A stretch of DNA of 64,000 nucleotides, from contig JACVVK020000325.1 of NCBI GenBank assembly GCA_018292915.2, positions 664,001-728,000 of the forward strand, written 5' to 3'. The notes below the pieces were generated by a model. The model had not been told where the DNA came from and did no database searches. It worked only from the letters and a program-made list of their open reading frames with translations. How positions within the stretch are numbered: the stretch's first letter is position 1; each line of letters begins with the position of its first letter. The position numbers were made by a program, and so were the translations under genes. This DNA is from Batillaria attramentaria (Eukaryota > Mollusca > Gastropoda > Batillariidae). Shown here in pieces: positions 35,491 to 47,901 of the stretch.

Positions 35491-35785
35491 CTGGGTCCAT
35501 ATGTAAAACGCAAGGTTAATTTAACCCACGGCTACGGGCCTAACCCAGACTAGGACAAAAGAAACCCCAAAACAAAATTAAATAAAAAAGGAAGTGAAGG
35601 GAAGAAAGACAAAAATCCTTCTATAACGGCATAGGTACCTTGCTGAAATGGACCTGCTTCCTGATTTAAAACAAAAAACAAAACAAAAAAACCCAGAAAA
35701 TTTAACCCTAGAGCTAGTTTAGTGTGAAGTTAGACTCTAACCCGGGGCTAAACTCCCTAACCCCGACTTTTACATACGGGCCCAG
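35491..35785. mobile_element. Palindromic MITE, family P2, second copy
   Basis: Inverted copy of the element at 13,789-14,070; ends CTGGGTCCATATGTAAAA and TTTTACATACGGGCCCAG. The interior matches block by block on the opposite strand. Confidence 0.8.
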
Positions 35786-35996
35786 GTCATGGGTGGAATC
35801 AGTCCACGGAAGGCTCGAAAGCTGGGACAATTTTTATTAAATGGAAATGAGGATTATGGTAAGATGATGCTATGGCGGTCCGTGTGGTTTGGGACTGTGG
35901 GGCAGGACCGCATTCCACACTTCCTGTCCTGGGACTCGAACACGGGTCTCCCGGTTTATGGTCCGAGGGGCTAACCACTATACTATGGGGACCGGT
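35786..35996 (-). mobile_element. SINE II, internally deleted copy
   Basis: The tRNA-like head (to 35,996) and the far end of the body are present, but about 290 bp of the middle are missing between CTTCCTGTC and CTGGGACTCG. It abuts the P2 MITE. Relative to the other two copies it has an exact 4-bp CAGT insertion in GGAAT-CAGT-CCACGG near 35,802. Confidence 0.85.
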
Positions 35997-36315
35997 TCAC
36001 GAATCGTGTCTTGTCAGTGTTACTATCACGTCAGGCGCGCAACGAATGAAGCCACGGCATGTCAGTGCGTGTGCCAGTGTGTCCCCAAATATCTGAAGAA
36101 CGGGTGACCAATCAATGCCAGTTTGATTGTGTATGTTCATTACTGTACCCCCAAAGAAGCCAATTTAGTTTGGCTAACCTTAAACTGGGGTCAAGGTCAC
36201 AGGGCTTTGAAAACCATCTTATGCTAGGTAAGGCAGCTCAAGGGAGGCCATTTCACCACGAGACCAACTTCAGCTTGGCGGGCCTTATTGCTTGGAACAA
36301 GATGGAGGGGCAGCG

Positions 36316-36405
36316 GGTGGGTGGGGTGGGTGTTTGGGGGTTTAACGTCCTTTTCCACCACATAGGGTGACATCAAAGACGGGGCAACGATGAAAAAGCC
36401 AGCAC
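36316..36405 (-). mobile_element. SINE I, 5'-truncated copy
   Basis: Tail and lower body only. Flanked by a perfect 14-bp duplication ATGGAGGGGCAGCG (36,302-36,315 and 36,406-36,419). Confidence 0.93.
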
Positions 36406-36889
36406 ATGGAGGGGCAGCGATGTGAACTCGCCGACTGCCTTCAGGTCAACGGTTATCGCTTGGCATGGCCGGGATGCAATGGGACAGGCGATGTGAACCT
36501 GCCGAGGTCCAGTGAGCGACAGGAAGTCACTTCTGAATTGAGTCGTGGTTTTGATGTGAGGGGAGAATGGAACATGTCTGGGCAGGGGCTTTTTCCACCG
36601 CCTCGGCGTGACATTCTCATCTTGTCTTTTGTGAAGTCTAGTAATCTTAGAATATGTGCTTTTAAAATGTTCTTGTTGGAAACACACATACACGTAATGA
36701 CGGTGGGCTTTTCTTTGCAAACAATACCAAAATTGTCAGCACAGATGTTATCACGCACGTGCGCGCGCGCACACACACACACACACTTCAAGTTGTCACA
36801 GTGATATAATTTTTAGCATCAATGGCATATTTGTTGGCCCCTTCAGTTCACGAGAGTAGGTCAGTGACCTAACAGTTATCTGACAACAC

Positions 36890-37082
36890 GTACGGGGAGC
36901 CGGGGGGGGGGGGGGGGGCGAATGGTAGAGCGATGGACTTCCAATGCTCGGGCCGCGAGTTCGTATCTCTACTGGGGCCAAATATTTGTGCTGGCTTCTT
37001 CATCGTTGCCCCATCAGTCTTTGATATCACACGTATGTGGTGGAAAAGGACGTTAAACCTCCAAGAACCCAACCCAACCCGC
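36890..37082 (+). mobile_element. SINE I copy with poly-G expansion in the head
   Basis: The GGGG of the tRNA head is expanded to about 18 G, which destroys box A. The body has a CAGT insertion at about 37,014 (CCCCAT-CAGT-CTTTG). The flanking duplication is TCTGACAACAC (about 36,879-36,889 and 37,083-37,092). Confidence 0.88.
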
Positions 37083-37099
37083 TCTGACAACACAGATAC

Positions 37100-39750
37100 G
37101 TGTAAATTACCCTGTCACAGATTGTGTGTGTTCCGTTCAAACTAGTTAGCACTCATGCACGGTGAGACAAACGGATTCCATATTAAAAGAACTGGTTGGT
37201 TAGCAACCAGCCGGATGCTGAGCGGACCTGTACCGAGCCGTGTGATTTTTTAATTTATTTATTATTATTATTATTTTTTTTTTTTTTTTTGGGGGGGGGG
37301 GGGGGGGGGCACTTTTTTGAGTGACGACGGTCCAGAGGATCTAGTTTTGCATCTTCGTGATGTCATGTGAACGTAATGGCGTAAGGACACAAACTGACCA
37401 TGGGGTCATGTGCAGTGTTAAGCGTGATTTTCGTATTTGGTAGGTTAAGGTGCATGCCAGGGGGCTGCAACAAGAGGAAAGCTACCAGTGAAGCTGGGAC
37501 TTTCGCAGAGGTCGGGCACAAGTGACGTGAGTGGACTTCAGTGAAGTGGCTTTCTGGCCTAAACAGACTTGCATTACTCCAGTGAGGCCTGAGCAGAAAG
37601 GAGACGTTCAATTTTGTTTTTAAGCTCCTGGCACACACACACACACACACACATGAAATGAGACCAATGAAAATTTCATTTTTAATTTGCCAGGACCATT
37701 CAAGAATACGGACATCTTCTTTCATTCAAAGTACCATGTACAGAAACTGATCTCATTTACCGAAATAAAAACTTAAAAGGAGAAAAGTGAAGCTAAAACA
37801 AGTCAGTCACGCTGCAGACGACATTCTCGCAACTAATGAAAAAACAAAAAAGAAGAAAATGTGACATTGGACAAATGATGGAAACTGATCATAGGGGCAG
37901 TATAAACCTAGGACATGCAGGAGACGCTGCACCTTCGTGCTATTTTATCGTACTCCCGATTACCAAGAAAGCACGACCCCCCCCCCCCCCCCCCCACACA
38001 CAATATCAATCAGAACTAGGTAAAACAAACCCGATAGTGAATTATCAGCTGAGGACCTCTCCTCTCCAGCTAGCCGTTACTGATACAGTTAAGTATCATC
38101 AAATTTTCTCTTTCGCTTGCGTACTAGTTAAAAATAGATATTTATGTGGAGATGATGCCGCCATGGCATGATAGTGTTGCGTGTGAGGCGCCGGTTTTGG
38201 GCAAAAACGGTGTGTCGAAACGGAGAACACAAGGATTTTTCAAGAGGATCGTGTGGGAGTACACAGGACTGGAAGAAGGTTACTTCCACACCTTGTTTGT
38301 GTGCGACAGTGCATGCATTAGTGCTGGTTGTGTGGGTTCACTGAAACAGTCACTCATTGTTTTCGAAAAAATTGACAACAGAATTTAAAAAAAAAACAAA
38401 AAAAACCTCTGTCTGTGTGTCTTCAACATCGTAAAAGAACCCAAGGTTCATTCCCATCCACCTCGTTCAGGCTGAGCACACGCCAAATCCACAAATCACT
38501 TGACCTGTGGCACAAAGGGAAAAACATAACCGAGAGGCAGGCTGGTTCAAGATTCAAACTTGATCGGAAGATCACAATCTTCTACCGTTTCTAAATAAAA
38601 CTTACGTCAATTACAAATTCAAATTTCACGACGACAGTTTAATTATGCAACAGGGGGGGGTGACGGACATTCTGCACCACTCCGGGGAAACTTCTAAACG
38701 CTACTACTAGGGGACCGGGAAACAAACAACCGAACTCGTTGCGTTCAAAGCAGTCAGCAGCTGGATTTCTGGACAAAGATGAGGTGAAAAATACAAGTTA
38801 GTTAGTTATTTAGGGCTTTTCGCCGCGCAAGCTACAAAGACTATTTCGCGGCAAAGCGAGGTCCCTTTCTGCCAGGTCGTTAAAAATAAAAGGGCATACA
38901 ATAAAACAGGATGTAAATATATATATTAAAAATCTACTGGGTTTTAATGAGTTTCTTTCAGGACTTAAAAAGTCAACACGGAGGTCAAAGAAAGACTATA
39001 TTTACGGAGAGACTATATTTTATACAATAAGTTGACCTCCTTCAAAAATTTGAAGATGGAAAAATACAAGAGCTGTTACACTGGCGGTGTGTATGTATCA
39101 CTACGTATTCCTACACGAAGTTGAGGGAACTGGGGAGAAGTGTCTGCTACAGACGTCACTGCCAAGGCGAGTTGAAGACACAGAGACAGTCGCCCTGAAG
39201 CTGCGTTTCCAAGGAAACCCAAAAAGCAGTACCTGTCGTACGTCCAAAAACACGTGATCAACATTATCAGCCAGTGCGAGAACTTATAGCACGTGGTCAT
39301 CGTTGAGAAAGAAGTATTTGTATAGTCCTGACTCACTCAAGGCTGCCACAAGAAAGCAACACTGTGTCGCTTTTGATCTCTGAACATTCATTCACTGTGT
39401 CGTTGCGTGCTGTCAATGAAACCTCTCCACGGAACTTGAACCTGACTGGTGTTTCGGACTCCTCAAGAGGCGGTTCAAGAGCTGCGACGTGGACTGCCTT
39501 GGTGAGCGAGTTTGTTAGTTAGGGAAATACGTGTGTAAGATACTGGTAGCTAACTCTTCATCAACAAGCGCTGTGGCCGATCCGGGGGCAGATGATAGTC
39601 TTCATGGCACAAAACGACAGGTTGCAGTAAACAACCCAAAACGGGAGGATGCCCCAAACCCATGAATGTGTTCAACTGCGGAACAAGTACATTGTTTAAA
39701 AAAAAGAAAAAAAAGTAGTAAATCTTATATATCAAGACTCGCAGACAAAT
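37100..39750. other. Unassigned stretch
   Basis: Contains a poly-T/poly-G run (37,272-37,309), a short (CA)n (37,631-37,652) and a poly-C run (37,977-37,996). Frames up to 120 codons show no domain. No gene or RNA is supported. Confidence 0.4.
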
Positions 39751-39761
39751 AGATAGTACAA

Positions 39762-39860
39762 AAAGGATGGGTGGGTGTTGGGTGAACGTCCTTTTCCACC
39801 ACATACGGGTGATATCAAAGACGGGGCAACAATGAAAAAGCCAGCACTAATATTTGGCCT
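39762..39860 (-). mobile_element. SINE I, 5'-truncated copy
   Basis: Tail and lower body ending at AATATTTGGCCT. The flanking duplication is GATAGTACAA (39,752-39,761 and 39,861-39,870). Confidence 0.92.
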
Positions 39861-39944
39861 GATAGTACAAGAAAACAGTATTCCCCAAAGCTGAATAGCT
39901 CTAACATCGGGGAAGAGTCTTATTTTAAAACCTGTGTGTAATTT

Positions 39945-42890
39945 ATGCAAGACTTGAATGTGTGCAAAGTGTCTGTGCTCAATCTTGGAAAAGGCAAATT
40001 CCAGAAAATCAGATTATCAAGATCGCAACAGATGGTATACCATGTGACAGGTTGAGATGGCCTGTTACATGTATGCAGGAACATGTCCCGCTCTACCTCA
40101 CTATTAGTTTATGTTAGTTATCTGCTTGCCATACCCTTCAACAAATTAGCCATGGGCACACTACAAGAAACATTGCCACTGTCCACGGCCACACTAAAAG
40201 ACAATCAGAACGAGGCTGCATAAAAGAAACAGTCTTTTATGAATCATACCACCAAAGACTGTACGATATGTCTCGGTGCACAGCACAACATATACTGGGT
40301 AACAGAAAAATTGTCCTTTATGACATAATCGTATGGAAGACAGAAATAGGAGTAAGGAAAGAGGAAAAAAGGTGGGCTAGCTCTGCGACATTAGCCTCGC
40401 CGCAAGATCTAGGTCTTGACATGTGATGGCAAGCCCATACGGCTCTGCATAAAAGAAACATGGTCCTTTATGGTTTGGTACACCATGCCCAAAGCCACAT
40501 TATAAGCTGAACAGCTGTAACATCGTGGGGCAGACTCTTCTCTTAAAATCTGGGTGTACATGCAAGACTTGAATGTGTGCAAAGTGTCTGTGGTCAATCT
40601 CGGAAAAGGTACATTCCAGAAAAAGAAGTTATCAAGATCGCAACAGATGGTATACCATGTGACAGGTCGAGATGGCCTGTTACATGTATTCCGGAAATTG
40701 TCCCGCTCTACCTCACTAGTTGTTTATGTTCGTTATCTGCTTGCCATGCCCTTCAACTGTGGTCATAAGGCCACATAAAAAAACGAAGCTGCATAAAAGA
40801 AACACGGTCTTTTATGAATCATACCACCAAAGACTGTACGATATGTCTCGGTGCACAGCACAACATACATTGGGTAACAGAAAAATTGTCTCTTATCAAT
40901 CATATGGCAGAAATAAGCGAAAAGGTACATTCCAGAAAAAGAGGTTATCAAGATCGCAACAGATGGTATACATGTACCATGTGACAGGTTGAGATGGCCT
41001 GTTACATGTATTTCGGAAAATATCCCGCTCTACCTCACTAGTTGTTTATGTTAGTTACCTGCTTGCCATCAATTAGACATGGGCACACTACAAGACACAC
41101 TGCCACTGTCCAAGGCCACATTAAAAAACTAACAAAACGAGGCTGCATAAAAGAAACACCGAATCATACCACCAAAGACTGTACGATATATCTCGGTGCA
41201 CAGCACAACATATACTGGGTAACAGAAAAATTGTCCTTTATGACATAATCATATGGCAGACAGAAATAGGAGTAAGGAAAGAGGAAAAAAGGTGGGCTAG
41301 CTCTGCGACATCGGCCTCGCCGCAAGATCTCAGACACTGAGGAGCCGTTTTGTTGCTCAGCAAGTTGATTTTCTTGTGAAAGTTCATGAATGTGTACTGA
41401 CTGTGAGACGGTCACAGATTATTTTATTCTGGGGGTGGGGGGGGGGGGGGGGTCACAATCCTTAGTGTATCATTTAGTATTCTGTATGTGTAAGCCATGT
41501 CAAGACTAAGATGACAAAAATGAATGACTAATTATTAATCAACACCAAGCAAGCAACAAATGGCTATTTCAGGGTGAATGTAGGACGAATCATACGGCCG
41601 ACTGTCGGCCATGTCCACACCACCTAACAAACATACTTCGCATGAAAGAAACATCGTCCCTTATGGCTGAGGTACACCATGCCCAAGCCACATAATAAAA
41701 CAAACAAAACGAGGCTGCATAAAAGAAACACAGTCTTTTATGAATCGTAAGATCACAGACCTTACTTCATGTCACCATCAGCTGCACAACTTATACTGGG
41801 TGACAGAAAAATTATGAACCATATGGCAGAAGTAACAGTAAGGAAAGAGGAAAAAATGGGGCTCTGCATAGAAGAAACATTGTCCTTTATAATTCACATG
41901 GCAGATTGTCCAACATGTGTCATGCCATTTCCAAACAAGCGCAGACTGTATGTCTTGAGCCACGGCACAACAAACAGAGAACTATAACAAAAATATCATC
42001 CTGTACATGTCCTACGCTGCATAAAAGAAACATTGTCCTTTATGAATGATAAAAACAATGTCCTTTATCAGTCAGTAGGGCAGACTAATGTCCATGTCCC
42101 GGACTACATCACAAGCAAATGCTGGGTAAAGAAAGTCAGTGCTGACACACGTACCGGTACTCAATATCATAAATGTGACAGACAGCATATGACAGGGAAT
42201 GCAAGATTTAAATGCATGAAAACACTGTCCTTATCAGTAACTACGGCAGACTGTTCTCCATGTCGAGGGCAACATCTCAAGCCAATGCTGGATTAAAAAG
42301 TCAACGCTGACATGTACCGTTACTCGAAATTATAATACAACAAAGATAAAAGAAATATTGTCCTATATGAGGCAAATGGCCGACTGGATGTCACATCCAA
42401 AGCTGCATAAAAGAAACATTGTCCTTCATGAATTATAAAACGATGTCTTTTATCAGTCACCAGGGTCGACTTTTGTCATGTCCAGGGCAACAACCAAGCA
42501 AACGCTGGAAGAAAGAGTCAATACTGACACGTTTCGGTACTCAATATTACAATGCAATACAAGATAAAAGAAATATTGTCCTATATGAGGCATATGGTCG
42601 TTCGGATGTCATGTCCAAAGCTGCATAAAAGAAACATTGTCCTTTATGAACCATAAAGACAATGTCCTTGATCAGTCACTAGGGCAGACTGTACTCCATG
42701 TCACGGGCTACATCACAAGCAAATGCTGGGTAAAAAAGTCAATGCTGACACAAGTACCGGTACTTAATATTATAATCGTGACAGCATATGACAGGGATCA
42801 ACACAGAACATACTGTGGAACACACGATTATCAATTTTCATGTTTTGGGTACAAATGCAAGATTTAAATGCATGAAACATGGTAAAAATG
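39945..42890. repeat. Complex degenerate tandem array
   Basis: At least three long units start near 39,952, 40,563 and 40,915 and share GAATGTGTGCAAAGTGTC, TTATCAAGATCGCAACAG, CCCGCTCTACCTCACTA, CATACCACCAAAGACTG and CGGTGCACAGCACAACAT. A shorter motif, GCTGCATAAAAGAAACA followed by a TCCTTTATGAA-like stretch, recurs about ten times to 42,650. Units vary from about 150 to 600 bp. No intact frame spans a unit, so it looks like a satellite-like or degenerated repeat field rather than a coding array. Confidence 0.8.
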
Positions 42891-42894
42891 CACT

Positions 42895-44600
42895 AGTGTC
42901 TTGTCTTGCATTTTTCGGTACAGACTGTTATCCTAAGAGTGCCTCGTGTGCAGCGTGGTATTTCCTTAATGCGTGAATGTTTCTGTCACTTATGTTGTTC
43001 CGTGTGTACAACTGTTCTAATTCAGCACTGATTAGACTGTTGGGTGTTATCCTCACTGAAATGTCTTTTGTGTGGTCAGGCACCACTGTTTGTTGTTTCA
43101 CTTAATTTTTTCAGCAAGGCAAGCTGGCTGTGTTGTTAAGTATATGTGGAGGTTTACTTTGCTTTACTTTTATAAAAGAAAAATTGTGAGTATTATTCAT
43201 AACTAATTTATGCTCCTAGAGTCATGATTACCCCTGTGCTCTTAGCCAAGACATTGCAACAAGTACCTATTGTAAGCAAATGGTTGTGCTGAATGTTATA
43301 GTGTGAGAACAGGATCCAAGCAAAAGCCACTGTTGAAAGTGTTACTGAAATGTATTTCTATTTCTTTGGTAGTTCTGAATAGGATTTGCGTTTCATTCTC
43401 CTTGCTAGACACTCTAAAATTATTACAGATATTAGCAGAACTAGAATTACTTAGTGTGAAGATAGGAACATAAACAGGCAAATTTTATCAAGCTAACATT
43501 CTACATTCTTCGCCAGTACACTATCTCTAGACTCCTCTCAGCTCATCGCAGATTCTTTGTCGCACATCATCGTTTTCTCCGTTCTGGTTAGTTTTTAAAA
43601 GTCGCATAGTCTGAACTATAACTATGTGAAGCAGTAACTTTAGAATTTCTTTTGGAAATCATTTACGGAAAAACTTTGAAGAAGAAATTTTGACGATAAC
43701 CTCTGATGGTCGAATGACCCCATTCTTGTGCAAATGACCTTCACCTTCAGAAACTAGGTCAGTAGGGCCTGAGAGTTGATGGTGAATGGAGGTCAGCTGT
43801 GTTAGTCAACGTGGAGTTGTAGTGTTATGATAGGGAATTAGAATATAGCAGTTAGGGAAATGAACCGTCGTTAGATTAGGGAATTTAGGGACGTAATTGT
43901 TGACTGCAAGAATATCTCTCATCATTGAAACTCAGTGAGAAGAACTGTTACTTTGATGACTTTTTGTAATTGAAACTATTTGATATCCTGACAAAAAGAA
44001 GTTTTAACAATAATAACAACGCCATCCTGAACACTAACTTTGCCTTGGTGTGCGGTGTGCGAGTGAGGAAGGCTGATCGTGTGTCCACTACACCGACATC
44101 AAGGGGCAAGAAGTTTACAATATACAAGATCTGTGCATCAAGCAACAACAGGCTATGTCTGAGGTGCAGAAGATGAACCGAAAGTTTATGAGCAACTGTT
44201 AACACCCAGCAAGCAACAAATGGCTATCTCAAGGTGAGTGTAAAACTGCTGGCCATCATCATCAGCATGGGTACTTACACCAGGATCTGAAACGGACTTG
44301 GCCAATGGATGAAATCAGGGGGCTATAAATGTAACTAAGGAAGGCTGGTATGTAAGATACAGTACACTTGAAATCTGTGCGACAGTAGAAATAGTAGTGG
44401 ATACAACGCCGTCATGGGAGCGAGGAGAGTGGAGGGCCTATCTTATGGATATCAATAGCTGGATGAAACTCTTGTTCAAGGATTGGAGCTTCGTGGACAC
44501 ACAGCCAGTCCCCTAGATAAAAACCTGTAATTTGTCAGAAATGGAAAATAGAAACTAAGACAGATGAAAACCACACAGTAATCAAAAACCACCTGCTGTC
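42895..44600. other. Unassigned stretch
   Basis: AT-rich with no domain-bearing frame. The 68-codon plus frame at 43,970-44,176 has a basic C-terminal half but no recognisable motif. Confidence 0.4.
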
Positions 44601-44621
44601 AACCAAAATGCAGCATGGCTA

Positions 44622-44795
44622 AGATGGCGAAAGAGAAGCAGAGGGTATTCTGCAGAAAGAGAAGCAGAGGGTATTCTGCAGAAAGAGAAGCAGAGGGTAT
44701 TCTGCAGAAAGAGAAGCAGAGGGTATTCTGCAGAAAGAGAAGCAGAGGGTATTCTGCAGAAAGAGAAGCAGAGGGTATTCTGCAGAAAGAGAAAG
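44622..44795. repeat. 26-bp tandem array
   Basis: About six and a half nearly identical units of AAAGAGAAGCAGAGGGTATT + CTGCAG. Because 26 is not a multiple of three, the open frame through it cycles through all three phases of the unit; it is not evidence for a gene. Confidence 0.96.
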
Positions 44796-45073
44796 GGACG
44801 CGTGGAACTGCTGTCTCCTGAAATCTGTAAGCTGGGTAGATAATAAGGATTTACCAGTACTGTAAGAATAACATAAAATATCTACAAATAAAACAAAACA
44901 TCTTCAGGTCCCCAACTTTGTAGCAGGGGCACTCAAAGATACTGGAGGGGATGGAAACTGTTCCTGCGTTGTCTCAGTCTTGCAGTCACTGGATGTGAAG
45001 ATTACCACTTACAACTTCCAAACTGCAGTCAATGATTTCACGACTTGCTCCCCACACTGACAGAAGCTAGAAA

Positions 45074-45510
45074 CTATAAACGCACACCGCTTCCGTTACC
45101 AACAGTCAGCTGATCGCCTTTTGTGTCCAGTGTGTACTGACTGCATAGAAACCGAGCAGCACGTGCTGTTTGTATGTCCTGTCTACACGCAGCTGAGGGA
45201 CAGGTTTTTGCCAGCTTTGGACCAGACTCACTTTGCCAGTATCATGAAAAGCAGTAGCGAGGCCAAGATAATCAGTTTAGCGAAATTCTTGTTTTTTGCC
45301 TTTAAACGTCGCGCCTCGTTTTTGCAAGTGTAACACGATTTATCCAGTTTTACCATTTATTCGTACTTTGTGTTATCGTGCTGTAAATGTCCCTGTTGTT
45401 CATATACATGTTTGTGCGTTTGTTTGATCATAGTATTGCTGTTTTGTTTACCCTCATGATAGCGGCCTATGGCCGGGATCAATAAAATCTGTCGAGTCGA
45501 GTCGAGTCGA
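45074..45510 (+). mobile_element. 5'-truncated LINE, C-terminal zinc region and 3' tail
   Basis: The frame encodes INAHRFRYQQSADRLLCPVC, ETEQHVLFVCPVY, QLRDRFLPALD and a C-terminal KRRASFLQV, the CxxC...HxxxxC zinc region at the end of many non-LTR reverse transcriptases. A 3' UTR of about 150 bp ends in (GTCGA)n at 45,491-45,510. Flanked by a 15-bp duplication GACAGAAGCTAGAAA (45,059-45,073 and 45,511-45,525), so it is a discrete truncated insertion. Confidence 0.92.
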
Positions 45511-46360
45511 GACAGAAGCTAGAAAAACAGTTAAATTTATCCCCATCTGGGCTCTTCCCTCGGAAACTGGTGGAGACCTACAGGGTCCAAAAACCCTGGC
45601 ATCAGATCATTCCTCGTAAAAAAAATTCTACCACCTATGCCGCAATAAATAATGACCGCATAAATACCTGAAAGTCTTTTTAAAAAACTACTAAAAAATA
45701 GACTGTTCGTATCATTCTATACTGCCCAAATGATAAGCACATAATTCAAATCTACTTGTAAACACAAAGCCCCAAATGACCTGCACAAGTACATGGAAAA
45801 AAACGGTCATACTCATACTCAAAGGTATCTATCAGTGTCATGCAGACATTATGGGACATTATTTGCATTGGAATGATTTTGGTGTTGGCTTTACATGGGT
45901 GTAACACTATCAACGGCAGTGAATGAACAAAAAATATGTTTGTCAATAAATAACACACCTGCACGCCAAAAGCGACCCTAACCATCAGTTTCATAAAAGG
46001 CCATAAAGTTGAAGGTGTTACGCTTAAAGTCAAGTTATAAACCAAACACACTGCTATTTCTTACCACCCCCCCCCCCCCCCCCAAAAGAACAGAATAAAA
46101 AATAATAAAAAAGAGATGAAAAAAAAAAGCTAGCAATTATCACATAAGCAGAAATGAAACTCAGCTGGCTTTGTTTTGACCATTGCACTGAACTTATCAG
46201 TATATCATACAACAGGCATACAGCAGTCAAGGTCCATACTTACAAACACACTGTAATATCTGAGTAATAAATATAAAAAAATATATAAAAAATGCAAGAC
46301 ATGAACAGTCAATATTGCACAAGCAGAACTTTACATATTAATTTCTCTTCCAGACTAAAC

Positions 46361-47901
46361 TCAGCTGGATCCATTTTGACCAAGAGCTGTTGGTGGTGAG
46401 ACTCCGACTGGTGGCATGAGGAAGGTGCGTAACTCTTGGTTTAGGCAGGCAACTTCAGCATCTTGGGTTTCGTACAAACGCACAGCCTTGGTAAACTGCA
46501 CAAGACCTGTGTGTCAAAAGTAAAAAAATAAAATTCAAGTGAATCTATAATCACGTTTATGACACAAAATAATGATCTAAACTACTAAAATTAAAGCCAC
46601 AAAAGCATACAAAAACCTCTGCAAGAGTCGCTTTTGTTTATTTTTAATCTCCCTTACATTAATGATTAAAGCTTCAGTTCATCGTAACAGTCCTCTTATC
46701 TAGCAAAACAAGGGTGGGTGTTTGGGGGTTTAACGTCCTTTTCCACCACATATGGGTGATATCAAAGACGGGGCAACGATGAAAAAGCCAGCACAAATAT
46801 TTGGCCCCAGCCGGGATCGAACTCACGACCCGAGCATTAGAAGTCCAACGCTCTACCATTCGACCACCCCGGCTCCCCATCTAGCAAAACAAACGAAACT
46901 GAACAAAGAAACAAACTTGTAAAAATGCACTGGCGATGATGGAACACACTAAGCAAATCTGATAAGCAAGTTTTTAACAACACGTTTAAAAATAGGTTTG
47001 ATCAGTGGGGACGGTGCAGCCTCTCTCCTACAGAACCAGCCCCCTAGCGTAAGTTAAATAAATGACAAAAATGGACATAATTCTATTAAATGACAAAAGG
47101 TTTTTAATATCAAACCAACCATCCCCATCTGCCACAAATCCATACTTCTGAATGACATCCATCTGAATCTGGGAAACCACAGGAAAGACGATCTGCATGC
47201 CCTTCAGCATGTCATTGCCTGCTGTGTCACGAGCTTCATTTAATCTCATCGCATTATCTGGAAGCTTGAATGCATCTAGCACATCACTCAAAGCAGCTGA
47301 AACAAACACACAAAACAAAACCCCACAAAATCATACAAAGCTGTGCTGTAAAAATTATAAACAGGTAAATGCTGTAGCAGGGATCTACCTCTTGGCTAGA
47401 CTCTTCAGTCCACATTCAGCACAGATCAGTAAAAATTCAAAGGGCTGATGGCATGCCCTACCTGGTAGTTTTTTGATAAAACAGTAACTTGAGTAAGTCT
47501 ATTACCTGTGACATTTCACCATCCCTGCTGCATGCAGCATACCTGTATGCTGTCACTAGTGTCACTTATCATTTGCAACTGTTGACTAGCTCCACGGCTG
47601 CACGCAGAACCAACCTATTAGAAAATCAGCGCCAAGAAGAAGAGAAACTATACTATGGGTCCGACATATTCATGAATATGATACGGAAATGGCTGACATC
47701 ATTAGAAATAACGGAAATTTCCGGTCCCTGTCCCCTTCAAAAGTTCAGCAGTCCAGTCCTAAACACTGGATAACTAAACTCATTAGACTGAAAGCCGCTG
47801 ATTTTCACAACGCTTTAGGTGTTATTAAACATTCTCATGCGATTTACAAATATCAAACCTTTGCAATCTGCCAAAGAAAACTGCTGCATCGCAGACGCCA
47901 T
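46361..47901 (-). CDS. C12orf57-like: Protein C10 (C12orf57 family)
   Basis: A small conserved metazoan protein of poorly defined molecular function, linked to neural development in vertebrates. Three exons fit in phase: 47901-47859, 47296-47120 and 46506-46361, giving 121 aa (the human protein is about 126). The N-terminus reads MASAMQQFSLADCKAALSDV, close to the family start. The helical core follows: FKLPDNAMRLNEARDTAGND, VFPVVSQIQMDVIQKYGF, then LVQFTKAVRLYETQDAEVAC and FLMPPVG. Donors are unusual (GTTTGA and GTTGGT), but all three phases match and no stop is crossed. It is head to head with EIF3G, 451 bp between start codons. Intron 2 (46,507-47,119) holds a SINE I. Identification is by recognition of the conserved core. 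Confidence 0.93.
46712..46878 (-). mobile_element. SINE I, full-length copy in the protein C10 intron
   Basis: Near-consensus copy with intact box A and B. Flanked by a perfect 14-bp duplication ATCTAGCAAAACAA (46,698-46,711 and 46,879-46,892). Same orientation as the host gene. Confidence 0.95.

Noticed and set aside
38146..38388. Frame containing GFFKRIV, resembling the nuclear-receptor first zinc finger
   Set aside because: Only six residues match. No zinc-coordinating cysteines surround it and the rest shows no receptor similarity, so it is coincidence.
39945..42890. CRISPR-like array
   Set aside because: Repeats are long, degenerate and of unequal spacing in a eukaryotic genome with no cas genes. 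It is a satellite-like field.
44615..44821. 68-codon frame in the 26-bp array
   Set aside because: The frame arises from a 26-bp unit lacking stops in all phases and is not a protein signal.
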